DNA of 64,000 nt from Acanthaster planci. Its lineage: Eukaryota > Echinodermata > Asteroidea > Valvatida > Acanthasteridae. The DNA is taken from positions 249,623 through 313,622 of the forward strand of contig NW_019091513.1 in NCBI RefSeq assembly GCF_001949145.1, written 5' to 3'. Shown piece by piece: positions 36,801-47,900 of the stretch (the first letter of the stretch is position 1; every line of letters starts with the position of its first letter). The notes beneath the pieces were generated by a model that was not told where the DNA came from, searched no databases, and saw nothing but the letters and a program-made list of their open reading frames with translations. Position numbers and translations under genes: made by a program.

Positions 36801-38551
36801 AGCAATTGTGAAACCAAATTTGAAACCAAATTCTTACCAAATCTGATCAGAACTTACAGATCAAACTGCAGTTTAAGATGTACCCACTACTTGTATATAG
36901 TTGCGATTAGCCTCAGTGTTAAGCCATCTTTTCCAGTCCCGGTAGTGCTTATATTTTGCTGATCACACTACGGATTGACTGAACCTATGCAATGCAAGCA
37001 CTAAACATGTACGTGTAGAACTGATAACAGACGCCAAATGCAAGCCAAATTGAATTAGTATCAATTACACAAGTTGGGCTTGGGCCATTCTCAGTATCGG
37101 GCTCCGATCTGTCAGAGGCAGACATTCATATGACCTTACCTGTGAGAACATTTCTCAGCTCAGACGGTTTCTGTGTGCATGTAGGCTCAAGAGGTAAAGC
37201 ATCTGATCTCCTGCCAGCCCACTGCAATCAAGGCAGTCAGGCTTCAAGCGATGGTACCCCCAGTTCCAGACAGGAACAGCCCTGGTGACGCACTGGACAA
37301 GCTACAGGTAGCTGGCTTCAGACTGTACAGAGTGCTGTATCCGGGCCTTGGGCCTGCAAGGAGAAAGGAACAAACTGAACATTTTTCCTGACTATCCAAT
37401 AGTTTTCATCCATGAAAGAATCTTCATTAGCTCCATTCCACCCTCCAAAGATAGGCAGTAGTAAAGTTTCTAAAATGCTGGCATTTTTGAAATCCTTCAC
37501 ATCAAGAAAAAAAACTTATGATCTCTATCCTTCCTCCTCTGGTTACGCCAACGCACACATTTCATCTGCCCACTATGCCATAGACACATAAAACAAATAA
37601 TTATGGTTATGAGTGCAGTAGTAAGAATGTAACATGAGGAATCAGGATACTTTAACCAGTTAGCATAAGTTTGTCCAACAAAATTGCATAATAGAATGTA
37701 AATTGCATAATTTTTAGGCAGTGGTGTAAATACATTCCACTAGTCACAGGAGGAATATTGTCATGGCTACGTTAGCAATTGAGGGTGCCCTTTGGCATAC
37801 AGTGGCCGTGACCTCAGATTGGTATTGTGCTCTGTAGTGGATCTATTCAACTGAAAAATGTGTGACAAAATATGGAGGGCCTGAAGTTTCAATCCAAGCA
37901 AAAACTTTCTCAAAGGCTTCTTTGCCTTTGCCTTTGAAAAAGATTCTGCTAGGATCGAAATGTCAGGCCTTCCATATTCTGTGATTGGTGTTTTAGGTCA
38001 CTGTTGTCAGCAAGCAGTTCGCAGCAGTTTTGTATTACATATCAACTGAAAACTACCCACTCGAGTGAGATCTGTGTCCTCACATCAGCAAATCAGCTCT
38101 GATTGACAGGCTACAAGTCACTTGTACCTGGCAGAATGTTTGTGATTGACTGCTGGTGAGAGACTAGTGAGAGACTGTGTGCCTGACTCTGTCATCTGAG
38201 CTGAATGAGAAACTTTCTGCACTTCTAAAAAACTTCTCGATGATGCATTGCTATAAAAAAATCTGCTAGCCTTTTAAGCCATTAAATTTCAGATATCTGA
38301 CCAGTATATCAGTCCAGTGGTTGGGTCTGAAAAAAGGTGGAAAAGGAGATAAAACTATATTTTAAATTTGTACCCCCAGATCGTGCTTGATATCTTGTGC
38401 AGACCAAGAGTGGTTGCATACACCTCATGGTGCATTGTGCTTCATGTCATTAGTTGTACATGTATTTGTCTCAATCTTCCCTCAGAGATCGCGCGTGGAG
38501 ACAGTCTTGGAGGATGAGAGAGGACTGACCATCAACAGAGATTTATCATGA
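33803..38551 (+). CDS. Uncharacterised basic coiled-coil protein, 173 residues, complete
   Basis: Six exons: 33803-33814, 34593-34703, 35433-35584, 36482-36539, 37185-37307, 38486-38551, totalling 522 nt with every junction GT-AG and in phase. I do not recognise the family. Seen: it begins MGDK; residues 5-41 are polar and basic (KFRYQNRKKLTAKELNQM); about 50-115 is a heptad-like, Lys/Glu/Gln-rich helix (SHKRIQEQKKVESIKSKQ; HVDLEKEKHSQLIGQLK; EARNRLRVMRLRYQSNR). A less charged segment follows (KHLISCQPTAIKAVRLQAM, then PPVP), and the C-terminus ends GLTINRDLS. There is no signal peptide or membrane segment. Exon structure and constraint-like composition make it a real gene. A cytoskeletal or ciliary coiled-coil role would be a guess. 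It starts 2.7 kb after the Ku80 stop on the same strand and converges with RNGTT. Confidence 0.85.
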
Positions 38552-39471
38552 CTTCTTGCTACGCACAGCATATTATCACGTAGTAAAATGGAAAACACTG
38601 TTTCTCATGTGCAATGTCACAACGGTTGAGTGACGTGTAGCATGCTGACAGATTTACATCACAACACCTCACCCGTAGATTCTGTATCATTTAATGGGAC
38701 GAGAGTGGACCTATAGGTGTTTGGTACTAAACTGATTGCAGCCAGCTTTGTGAAGTTGGCCACGCCCAACTAAAAGTGCTACATGTATGGACTGTACATA
38801 GCAAACAAAGCATTTTGCAAATAACAACTGGAGGGCTGTATGTATGCACATGGATGTGCCTTGACTCAGACAGGTGTTTTCTCTATGGAGTAAGGGATGC
38901 CATACCCTGTGCAGAATCTGTGGGAGAGTTGTTTTATTTAACAGATATTGCCTGCTTCCGTCAGCACCTCACCCAATTAAGTAACTTTTTTTAAATTGAT
39001 CCTAGCATTCAATTTTTACCGGTATCTTGGGTTTGCCTAAGGGAAAACAGAAGATTCCTAGTACTGATTTCCTCATTTAGTTCTACCATATCATTGGGAA
39101 GGGCCAATTAATGACATCTCATCTCACTTACTTTGTCCCTGACCAAGTGCGTTACAAAGTATTTGCAATTTGCTCTGTTTACTTCCAAACACAATAGAAG
39201 TCAGTGGGGAAAGTAATACAAGTGTTGTGTATGAAGGACATTGATTATTAACCATGCACGCAGTCACTGCGTTGTGAGTGATTTTCAGGGGGGAAAAAAA
39301 GGTGATGCACAGCATAGGTCATTAGTACATTTTGTCCAGGAAAGTCTGCAGAGGTGCCAATTGAATGCTCGGTTCATTTCAGGTCATTTCAACGTTCATG
39401 TTGAATGGGCACAATAAGCCATTTGCAAGTTAACTTTGAATAAAATCAGGTACACTGAGAATTTTCCGTAC

Positions 39472-39657
39472 TAAAGCCACTGTTGCTATACCTCGTGATT
39501 CGGGGCAAGCTTTTCCTTAGTTACATAAGCGATGCCTTGCAACAATACACTGCTCTCAATGGAAAAGAAGGGCACAAAGGAATCAGTCCATTCTAGAGCC
39601 GGTGGTCACTAAGCAAAAGCTTGCCCCGAATTGCGAGGTATAGCAATAGTGTCTTTA
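39472..39657. mobile_element. 186-bp inverted-repeat MITE with TA ends
   Basis: Terminal arms of about 45-50 bases: TGTTGCTATACCTCGTGATT and TCGGGGCAAGCTTTTCCTTA at left, matched in reverse complement at 39608-39657 with about five mismatches. A TA dinucleotide flanks both termini, as in Tc1/mariner-type insertions. No coding capacity. Located in the probable 3' UTR or intergenic DNA after the coiled-coil gene. Confidence 0.75.
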
Positions 39658-40087
39658 ATCTGGGGAATTCAAAATGTCATGTTTATGCACAATCAGATAA
39701 CTCGGTGTACCACATTTTATTCAAATTGAACTCACAAATGGCTCAATAGAGTGAACCACATTCTCATATTTGCTGATGTCTACCACCTTTTCGCCAGTAG
39801 CCCGTTGGAACTGGTTTGCAAATGCTAACCATATCAGCATTTCTTACATTAAAGAAATCCATCCAAGTAACCGTTAGCTTATATACAAGTCTACACGTGA
39901 AGCATTGTAGAACAAATATAACACATGTACATGTTGGTATGTTGAAGTGGTGTCCTCCGATGAGAGAGCATCATTGTACCCAGGGAAAAACATACAGTGC
40001 ACCTATGAAGCATCACCGTATGATCATTTTTAATACTGTTCTACTCAAAGCAGTCTGTATTTGTAACTGATGACGTCATCGGCGTAC

Positions 40088-40181
40088 TCACTACGAACAT
40101 TTAACAAAAGAAACACGGTACACTAACAGTGAGCATCCATTGTAACTGCACCGTACTTCTTTTGTTAGATGTTCGTAGTGA
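40088..40181. repeat. 94-bp hairpin element
   Basis: TCACTACGAACATTTAACAA at 40088 and its continuation AAAGAAACACGGT pair with ACCGTACTTCTTTTGTTAGA and TGTTCGTAGTGA ending at 40181. Arms of about 32 bases, loop about 28. MITE-like; family unknown. Confidence 0.65.
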
Positions 40182-40310
40182 CTGTGTGCTACATGATGAG
40201 CATTTATGGTTAACTATAACCAAGATACCTGTATGCTAAATACCAACAGACTTACATGTGCACAAGGGGGCACTAAATCATCAAGCAAGCACGGTCAGTA
40301 TATTTCTGTC

Positions 40311-40400
40311 TTAACCCTCCTATGCGGAAATCACTCTTTGGGTCATTTGGTAAACACCTCAAAGAAGCACAGCTGTGTTGTGCTGTGCACTGCACCAACT
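40311..40400. mobile_element. TTAA-flanked element (family B), cut by assembly gap
   Basis: Starts TTAACCCTCCTATGCGGAAA and aligns with the left 90 bases of the element at 22640-22789 with few differences (CACTCTTTGGGTCA; AAACACCTCAAAGAAGCACA). The right end is lost in the N run from 40401. Confidence 0.75.
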
Positions 40401-40744
40401 NNNNNNNNNNNNNNNNNNNNNNNNNNNNNNNNNNNNNNNNNNNNNNNNNNNNNNNNNNNNNNNNNNNNNNNNNNNNNNNNNNNNNNNNNNNNNNNNNNNN
40501 NNNNNNNNNNNNNNNNNNNNNNNNNNNNNNNNNNNNNNNNNNNNNNNNNNNNNNNNNNNNNNNNNNNNNNNNNNNNNNNNNNNNNNNNNNNNNNNNNNNN
40601 NNNNNNNNNNNNNNNNNNNNNNNNNNNNNNNNNNNNNNNNNNNNNNNNNNNNNNNNNNNNNNNNNNNNNNNNNNNNNNNNNNNNNNNNNNNNNNNNNNNN
40701 NNNNNNNNNNNNNNNNNNNNNNNNNNNNNNNNNNNNNNNNNNNN
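40401..40744. other. Assembly gap (344 N) interrupting an inverted-repeat element
   Basis: Run of N that begins 90 bases into a TTAA-flanked element whose full-length relative is at 22640-22789. The repeat is a likely cause of the break in assembly. Confidence 0.99.
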
Positions 40745-43700
40745 TACTACTTACATCACATGAGGGGGTAGTTCCCTAGCCCTGATAGACTGGTAGCTGC
40801 TGCTTTGCCCACCAGCATTAAGATATGAGACTGGTTAAAGTACACTTATCTGAATTTAACTTTAATACTGTAAAAGAAGCAAAAACAGGTAAATAAATTT
40901 ACAAATGAAAAATTGTGCCTTAATTGCTGGCATAGGATTTACGAGATCGCACTCTAGTTAATGCAGGCTGTGTGGCGGGTTACAAAATTGACTGTACACA
41001 TGTATATATTTGTTACATAACATCTTAACGTTTTATTTGTGAATAATGTGTTCATTGCAAAGAAGTTTGTGCCTTAAGATATTTGTACCATTTTTGTAGA
41101 AAATTTATAAGTGAAAGTTTTTTCAATAAACCAGTGGGTTGACTTGAATGATCCATATGCTTAGTTTTTGAGGTCTGATTGATTTCTACATTTCCAAATT
41201 TCCGTCCTTTATTAGAGAACTTGTAAAATTGTAGTCCATAAACATTCATAAAGAAGGGGCATGTCTTTGATGTTGGGACATCTAGTGGATTCCTAAATAC
41301 CAACACAGTTACTTGTTCGTGTTTATACAAATACTTCATTGATTCATATAAAAAATTTTTTTTTACTTCTAAATGTGTATTCCAACTCTCGATTTTAATC
41401 CATTACCTTGGTAACCTTTGTCATCCAAAATTTGAGCAAAATTGAAATTGACACATTTTAGTTTTGTTATAGTAAAATCCAGAATGGGGACAAAAAACCC
41501 CAAACCCAGGTTAAATTTTCAAGCTAAAATAGTCTGACAGGGAAGAGTGCTGGAGTGGGGCACAGGGAGGAAGTAAACGAAATAGTTTCCTTTTGCAATG
41601 TTAATTTATTCAAGAGGTGCTGTAAACACTTTGGATATCTTCAATTAGTTGTTGGATACTTCGGGGGTTAAGGATTGGAACTTCACTTAGCACTGAGGTG
41701 TTCTCACAGAAGAGGCTTTTCTAGGTAAAATACTTCCTTTTGGTCAACCTTGATCATTATTTCCTATTCTTTTATGACTCAATCCTTGGAAAAGGGACAA
41801 AATACAGCAGCTGTGAGTTCAACATGTACATTAATTAATACTCCAAAGTTACTTGAGTTAGAAACCTTTCCATTCCCTTGACTGTATTATGATGACTTCT
41901 TGTGTCATATTGGTATCCGACATTAAACAAATTCAAACTTATGTTGATCGACATGCTTTTCTGTTTTATTACACTGCACAAAATTAGCCTACGAAAAACA
42001 AAAATAATTTCAGAAAGTGTCATATGATGCTAATTGATAGGAGAAACTGCATACCCGCAACTGCTGGACAGAGACTATCAGAGTTGTCTGAAGGTCATAA
42101 GTTATACAGCACATACACCCCACTACTTTAAACTTACAACTGATAGACTTGTCTCAAGGAGTCAAAGCATGAAGGGCCAGGACCAAACACACATGCAGGG
42201 TGTAGTATTTCTTTTCTCCCAAACTAACTGGCGGAAACTGTATGTTTTCAATCTAACTGAAGCTTAGAATGTTGTTTAAAAATTGAAGACTTCATTTAAA
42301 TCCACTGATGCATTGCTGAGATTATCTTGATTAAGTAGGTCAACTGCTTTTTTGTTCTAATGGGTTTACCATGGCGATCAAAATGCCATTTAAAACCCTT
42401 TCACATAAGATCATTGGAATAGCCTGTAGAGTGAGAACATTGAACTGTTACGGGTTTTCTATGGTAAAACCTCTTCTACTTTCCATCCGAACGGGATCCT
42501 AAATGGTGCAAAGTGGTTCATGATAGAGAAGTAAATAAAATCATCACCCCGTTACAGATTGAGTTCATTGGTCAAGTTCAATTGGAGAGGTTTTCTCCAA
42601 AACAAACTCCTCACACTCTAAAACTGCACCAATACTGAAGCTCTCAGTATCAGGAAACCACACTACGAGTTTTAATTTCTACCAAAAACACATGTTTTTG
42701 ACAATTTTGGGGACAAAATAAGTGCTACTTTTGGGTTGTGTTTTTTTTAGCGAGGGCACACTGCACTGTGCTGCAACTGATTCAGTTTGACCAACAATAC
42801 ATAACCTCAGAACATCATCATGCAACCAGCATGATTGTTCAATTTGCCAGCACAGCCTTTAATACCAAACTGAAAGGTCTGGCCTCTGAGTAAGTAGCCA
42901 AGCTTGAAATTAAGTCTATACAATCAAATTACACCAGGTTATAGATCAAAACAGTCTCTCTTGTGCCAGTTATTGCAACAAGCAGTGCAAGAGGCAATGT
43001 AGTGAAACTACCACACATTAGAATCTGGCTTTCGCATATTTTTCATGTTACATTTTAAGATTTTTTATTTTTTCCAATCCATTTCAGTGCCTCTGAATGC
43101 CAATTAAACAATCTAACTGATGGAGAAAAAAATTAACACCTTTGAAAAAGAGACATAAATTAAAAAGGAACATTTATGTATACATGTATTTACAATACAT
43201 AAAAAAGGAAAAAATGCCTTGTAATCTTCTTTAAACTGCCTTCACTTTTGAAATTGGCGTATTTAGTAAAAATATGTTACAAGAAAAATATTTCATAATT
43301 TCATTACAAGATAATAGAGAAGATGGAAGAATTACATGTAAGTCATATTCATGAATATGGTACGGCAGCACAAACAACGTTCTTTACTACAGTGTCCTAA
43401 AAAGGGTGCCAAAGATTCAAAGGGAACTGATCAGTAGGCAATAAAAGTTTTCCATGAGATTAAATTTCATCTCATTCTGTCGCTTTATGTTTCCAGCAAC
43501 AAGATACTACTGTCACACGTGACTAAAGAGGGACAGTTCAAATTCCTCGCAATCAGCTTTGTTCAGGATGATAAAGGGTCAGCAAAGTTGCCAACCCTCA
43601 GGGTACGTCAAGAAAGCAGAGAGGCGTCTTTGAACAGTTCTCTGCTGAGGTTCAGGTTGGTTCCCTGCTGGTGGTACTACGACCTTAAAAGCTATTTCAT

Positions 43701-44946
43701 TGGAACATCTCAACCTGGGAAAGGCTTTCTGGATGCCTCAGTGACAAACTGCAGGCTTCTGTGGCATGGACCATCTATGCTGTATAGCCACAGAAGGCTC
43801 CAATTCCTTCAAGTCAGTGGCATAATGTAAAAAAAATAAATACTGAACCATAAAAACCCCAATTTTTTTTATAATAACTGGTACTGATCACTTTGTCATG
43901 AGCTATGAATGGCACATTCGCATTTTATTATTCCCCATCAACAAAAAACAAAAAAGGTACTTTATTAGAAACTGTTTGTTTATTAGACAAAGGTTTGGAT
44001 GAAAATACATGTACATGTACATTTCCAGTTGTCATTGTTGCTAGCTCTTGCTCAGTATTATAATAATGTCCTTTACAATCAGCTAGACTTGATTCAAGTC
44101 ACAGATGCTGCCTGTTACTTTTCACACTACTTTACTGATATCCTCCGTGTGCCTTCCTCTACCTACTACCTACATGTACACAAACGAATCTAATATCAAA
44201 ACTCACAAATCAACAACTGACCAGTTTTCCTGGAGGAATCAGTGAGTTGATAACCCAGGATCATGCATTTTCTAGCGTCAGATATTAGACATGGCAGGCC
44301 ACACATGTCTAAGCAAAATAACATATACACCTGTATTTACATTTCTTTTGGTGACCTGCTCTGTAAACAAGAGCCTCAGGCCTCTTCCCCGAAACAACCT
44401 GATTGTGAATGATGACGTACATGTAGGGAATGAGGCAAGCTCTCACAATCATACATGTGTGGCACATCACTCCTTCCCCCAGACAGAAAAGTCTCACTGG
44501 AGAAATCAGGCTCTGAGACGTAGGAGATCCCCAGCACCCACCAGGAGAAAGCAGCAGTGTTTTCTTTCTCTTCTAGTACATGGAGTTAGGTTCTTTACAG
44601 GGCATTTAAACTGACGCTGTATAAAAATTATCCAACTTGGAAGGAATTTTCAACTGTTCATTTCTAATCAGCATCGGCCTGGCATCAATGTATGTGACAA
44701 TTTGCAGCACGTTTAAACAGTGACCATCGTGTTTGTTTTGCACCAGGTTATCTGATGCCCTCCACAGTGCCTTGCCACAGTAATGAATTTGAAAGTACAA
44801 TCCCTTGCCCATCGCAGGAAATTGATCGCAACTAGCCAAATCATAATAAACAGTGTCTGCTGAGCGATACCGAATACTTCAGGGTTTTTTTTTAGCAGTG
44901 ATAAATCAGCACATAGAATGGTCTAGGATGGGCCAGTCTTCAATCA

Positions 44947-47900
44947 CTATATCTTCTGAAAGCTCCTGTCCCTCACTGTCTGCACGTCCGGTCGCTGGTC
45001 GGACGTTACGTGACGCGGTGGCGGCATTAACTGGCTGTCGGCTGTCTGTGGTTTGGATAACCTGATGGCTTTGGCTGGTGGTGCACTGCTAGAGCTGTCA
45101 CCCGACGGTCGCTTACTACCACCTGGCTTTATGGCATAGTCTCGGATGTAATTCAGAAGAATGTCCTTGGTCACAGGATTGGCAATGCTGTTACACACAG
45201 CTGCAAAACAGATATCGGTGACACCAAGGAATTCACCAATGAACAGTCAGGGTTAACAAGAATGTTTAAATTTGACGCAATTTGGGCAAGTGCAACTCGT
45301 TAGAAATGCTGTTGGGTGCAGCATTAGCTACTGGTTTTCTTTATGACTGCCATGGTGCTGGAGTCTATGAAAGTATTTTAAAACCAGTCGGCACCTTTAT
45401 AATAATAAAAATAATATCAAAGTATTCATAAAGTGCATGGTATTTGTCATTCAGAGGTGCCAATATATTCTCATTATCTTTATTATTGGTTCAAAACCAC
45501 CAACGTGATGGGCTCTTGACCAATAGGAGTGGGTGAACTGTACAACGCATTTATACTACAAATGATTTTTACTTGCACCAGCATGGAAACATTAACTGAG
45601 ATATATCCAAAATCTCTTGTGCAACTATAAAAGCCTGGAACTCACCGACAGCAGTAGTGTGGCCATTCGGAAAGCTCTTGTCGGTCCGCTCCCTCATGAA
45701 CACCCACTTTCCATTCTCAAAGGTGCATTCAATGATCTTCTTGTCGTACTGTTTGAGCTCCTTGGTCAGTTTGATCTCAGCGAACGGGTTGGGGTAGCCT
45801 CCTACAAACAGGAAACCCTTGGTTTCTGGCAGCATGCTGCATAAACGAGACAGAAGCATGGGCGCAAATGTTTGTTAGACTGCTGTGAGATGTGATGAAG
45901 CAAAAGGAGTCACAGTCTACCCTGATCAATGTGTAAATCTGTTGTATTGTATCATAGGGGCATTTTGAATTCCATGTGAATATGGCTACAAACTCAGAAC
46001 ACATTGAACACCGGCTCGTGGAATCAAACAGAAGTTGCCAAAGTTAGTCCGTCTCGCCGCAAAATATAGCCTCATTAATCTAAGTTCATTCACCAGCAGG
46101 TCAACAACTATTTTTGAAGATGCAGGAAAGGCAGCTTTCTTTCGTGTTGGCAAAGCTGAGAATTTCAATGCACGCACGCATGCGCACACAAGGTAAGAGT
46201 ACAAGCTGCAAAGACTTACCCTTCTCTACGCATTGAGGTGATCTGTAATTTGAAGTCAACTGAGTTCAGGCTGGGAGGTTTCCATTTCAGAACAGTGTCG
46301 CATCGACCTGGGGCATACCTCTGCCGTGAGTTCAACCCAAACAATTATAAAAACCACAAACACCTGTACATGTGTTGACAATCTAGTGATACAAAGTGGG
46401 ACTTGTATGCTGAACGAAATCCAAACAGGGAGAGCCTTATCGCGACTCATGCAAATGGGGACACCAGTGTTGTATTCGAGTCCATCACAAGTCCTTTCAC
46501 AAGTCCAGTCACAAGTCCGGTCACAAGTCCCTTCGTAAGGCCAGTCATAAGTAACAGGGTGAACAATGACAAAACAATGCTTTTGTCACAGCCCATTCCA
46601 ATAGCTTCTGAATGGACTTGTGATGGACTTACAGGGACTTATAGATAATGTTAACCATCTGCCGTTTAAGTAGACCAATCAAAATCATTCAAAACCAATC
46701 AATCATGCTGGCAGGGTGGGTACATAGTCATGCTTCTCTTACTTCAGTATCACGCATTTGGTCCATCTATCCTTACAACTAAAAATGACACCCCAATTAT
46801 CAACCAAATAGCTCACCCTAAATGAAACACACTGAGGTACCAGTTTAGCCTCAAGAAAGAACATAAGAACCTGGAAAATGCATTTTGAACTAAACTTTCA
46901 GAGTTTGGGTGTCACTTTGTGTCACCTTTTTGTTGAATGACAAAAAGATGAAACTTGGCTTGCTGTCAGCATTTGTTGTGACCATACGGAAACCAGACTG
47001 AAACTTATGACAAAGTCACATGAACACCGACCTTCTGTTAATTTATATATTTTAAATCATTGCTTGAGATCTAAATTTACACCTTCTCAACTATGAACAA
47101 TGACCATATAGCTTAGGGCCATCCGTAAAGTATGTACGCACGAAGGGGAGAGGGGTTGGTGCCGTTGTACACACCATGTGTACAGAGGGGGTTCAAGTCA
47201 GTGCATAACGAATGCAAACCAAAAATTTGCCTTTAATGAATCTTCATCATATCAATACACGTTCTCATACAAATAACTATCAGAGTCAGCTTTTGTGCGT
47301 CGAAATTCAAACAGTATTCTCCACCATCCAAACCACCATTTATCCTCCCGTGCCAACGCCCATTTTTAGTAAACCACATCATTACTCATGACACAAAGAC
47401 CAGCAGCGTCTTCCGGAACCGTGAAATGTGTATACGTATAAGGGGAGGGGGTTGGAGCCACTGCCTACGCCATGCGTAGAGGGAAGAGAGAGGTCTGAAA
47501 AGTCGGCATTTCGTGCGTACATGCCTTATGGACGGCCCTTTAATCATATCCGTGTGGTATTTGAGCTTACATCTTGTTGCGGCTGAAGAATAACTCCATC
47601 GGTTTCATGGCCCAATTCCTGCTGTGAAAAATGGCCTTCCAATATCTGGCAGGAAAAATGAATTTCAAAAGTTCAAAATAAAAATATAAATCAAAAACCC
47701 ACCCCTAAACAAATTCTAATTACCATGCAGGCTCTTGCCTCGAAAAAAAGTTTTGTGAAGTAGTATTTTCATTGGCCCCAGAATGATTACCCCCACCTTA
47801 GGATATCACACGTCAGTGATAGATCACATCATGATATCTTGACTAGTCCCTATCCTGTAGTCCAGTGATTGGATGGCCAATGCATGGGCTACGATTGGGT

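Larger units (their letters stand above)
38552..44946. other. Non-coding region between converging genes
   Basis: Contains the 3' UTRs of the coiled-coil gene (plus) and RNGTT (minus), an AATAAA on plus at 41125-41130, a minus-strand AATAAA at 43924-43929, three inverted-repeat elements and one gap. Open frames such as 43519-43830 plus and 41052-41339 minus show no motif or splice context, and I do not call them genes. Confidence 0.55.

Noticed and set aside
40206-40779. Open frames of 134-185 codons
   Set aside because: Most of their length is the assembly gap read as unknown residues; the same holds for frames over 3118-3531, 18311-18498 and 53307-53618.
43519-43830. 103-codon open frame on plus
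   Set aside because: No conserved motif, no splice context, and it lies in the 3' region between converging genes.
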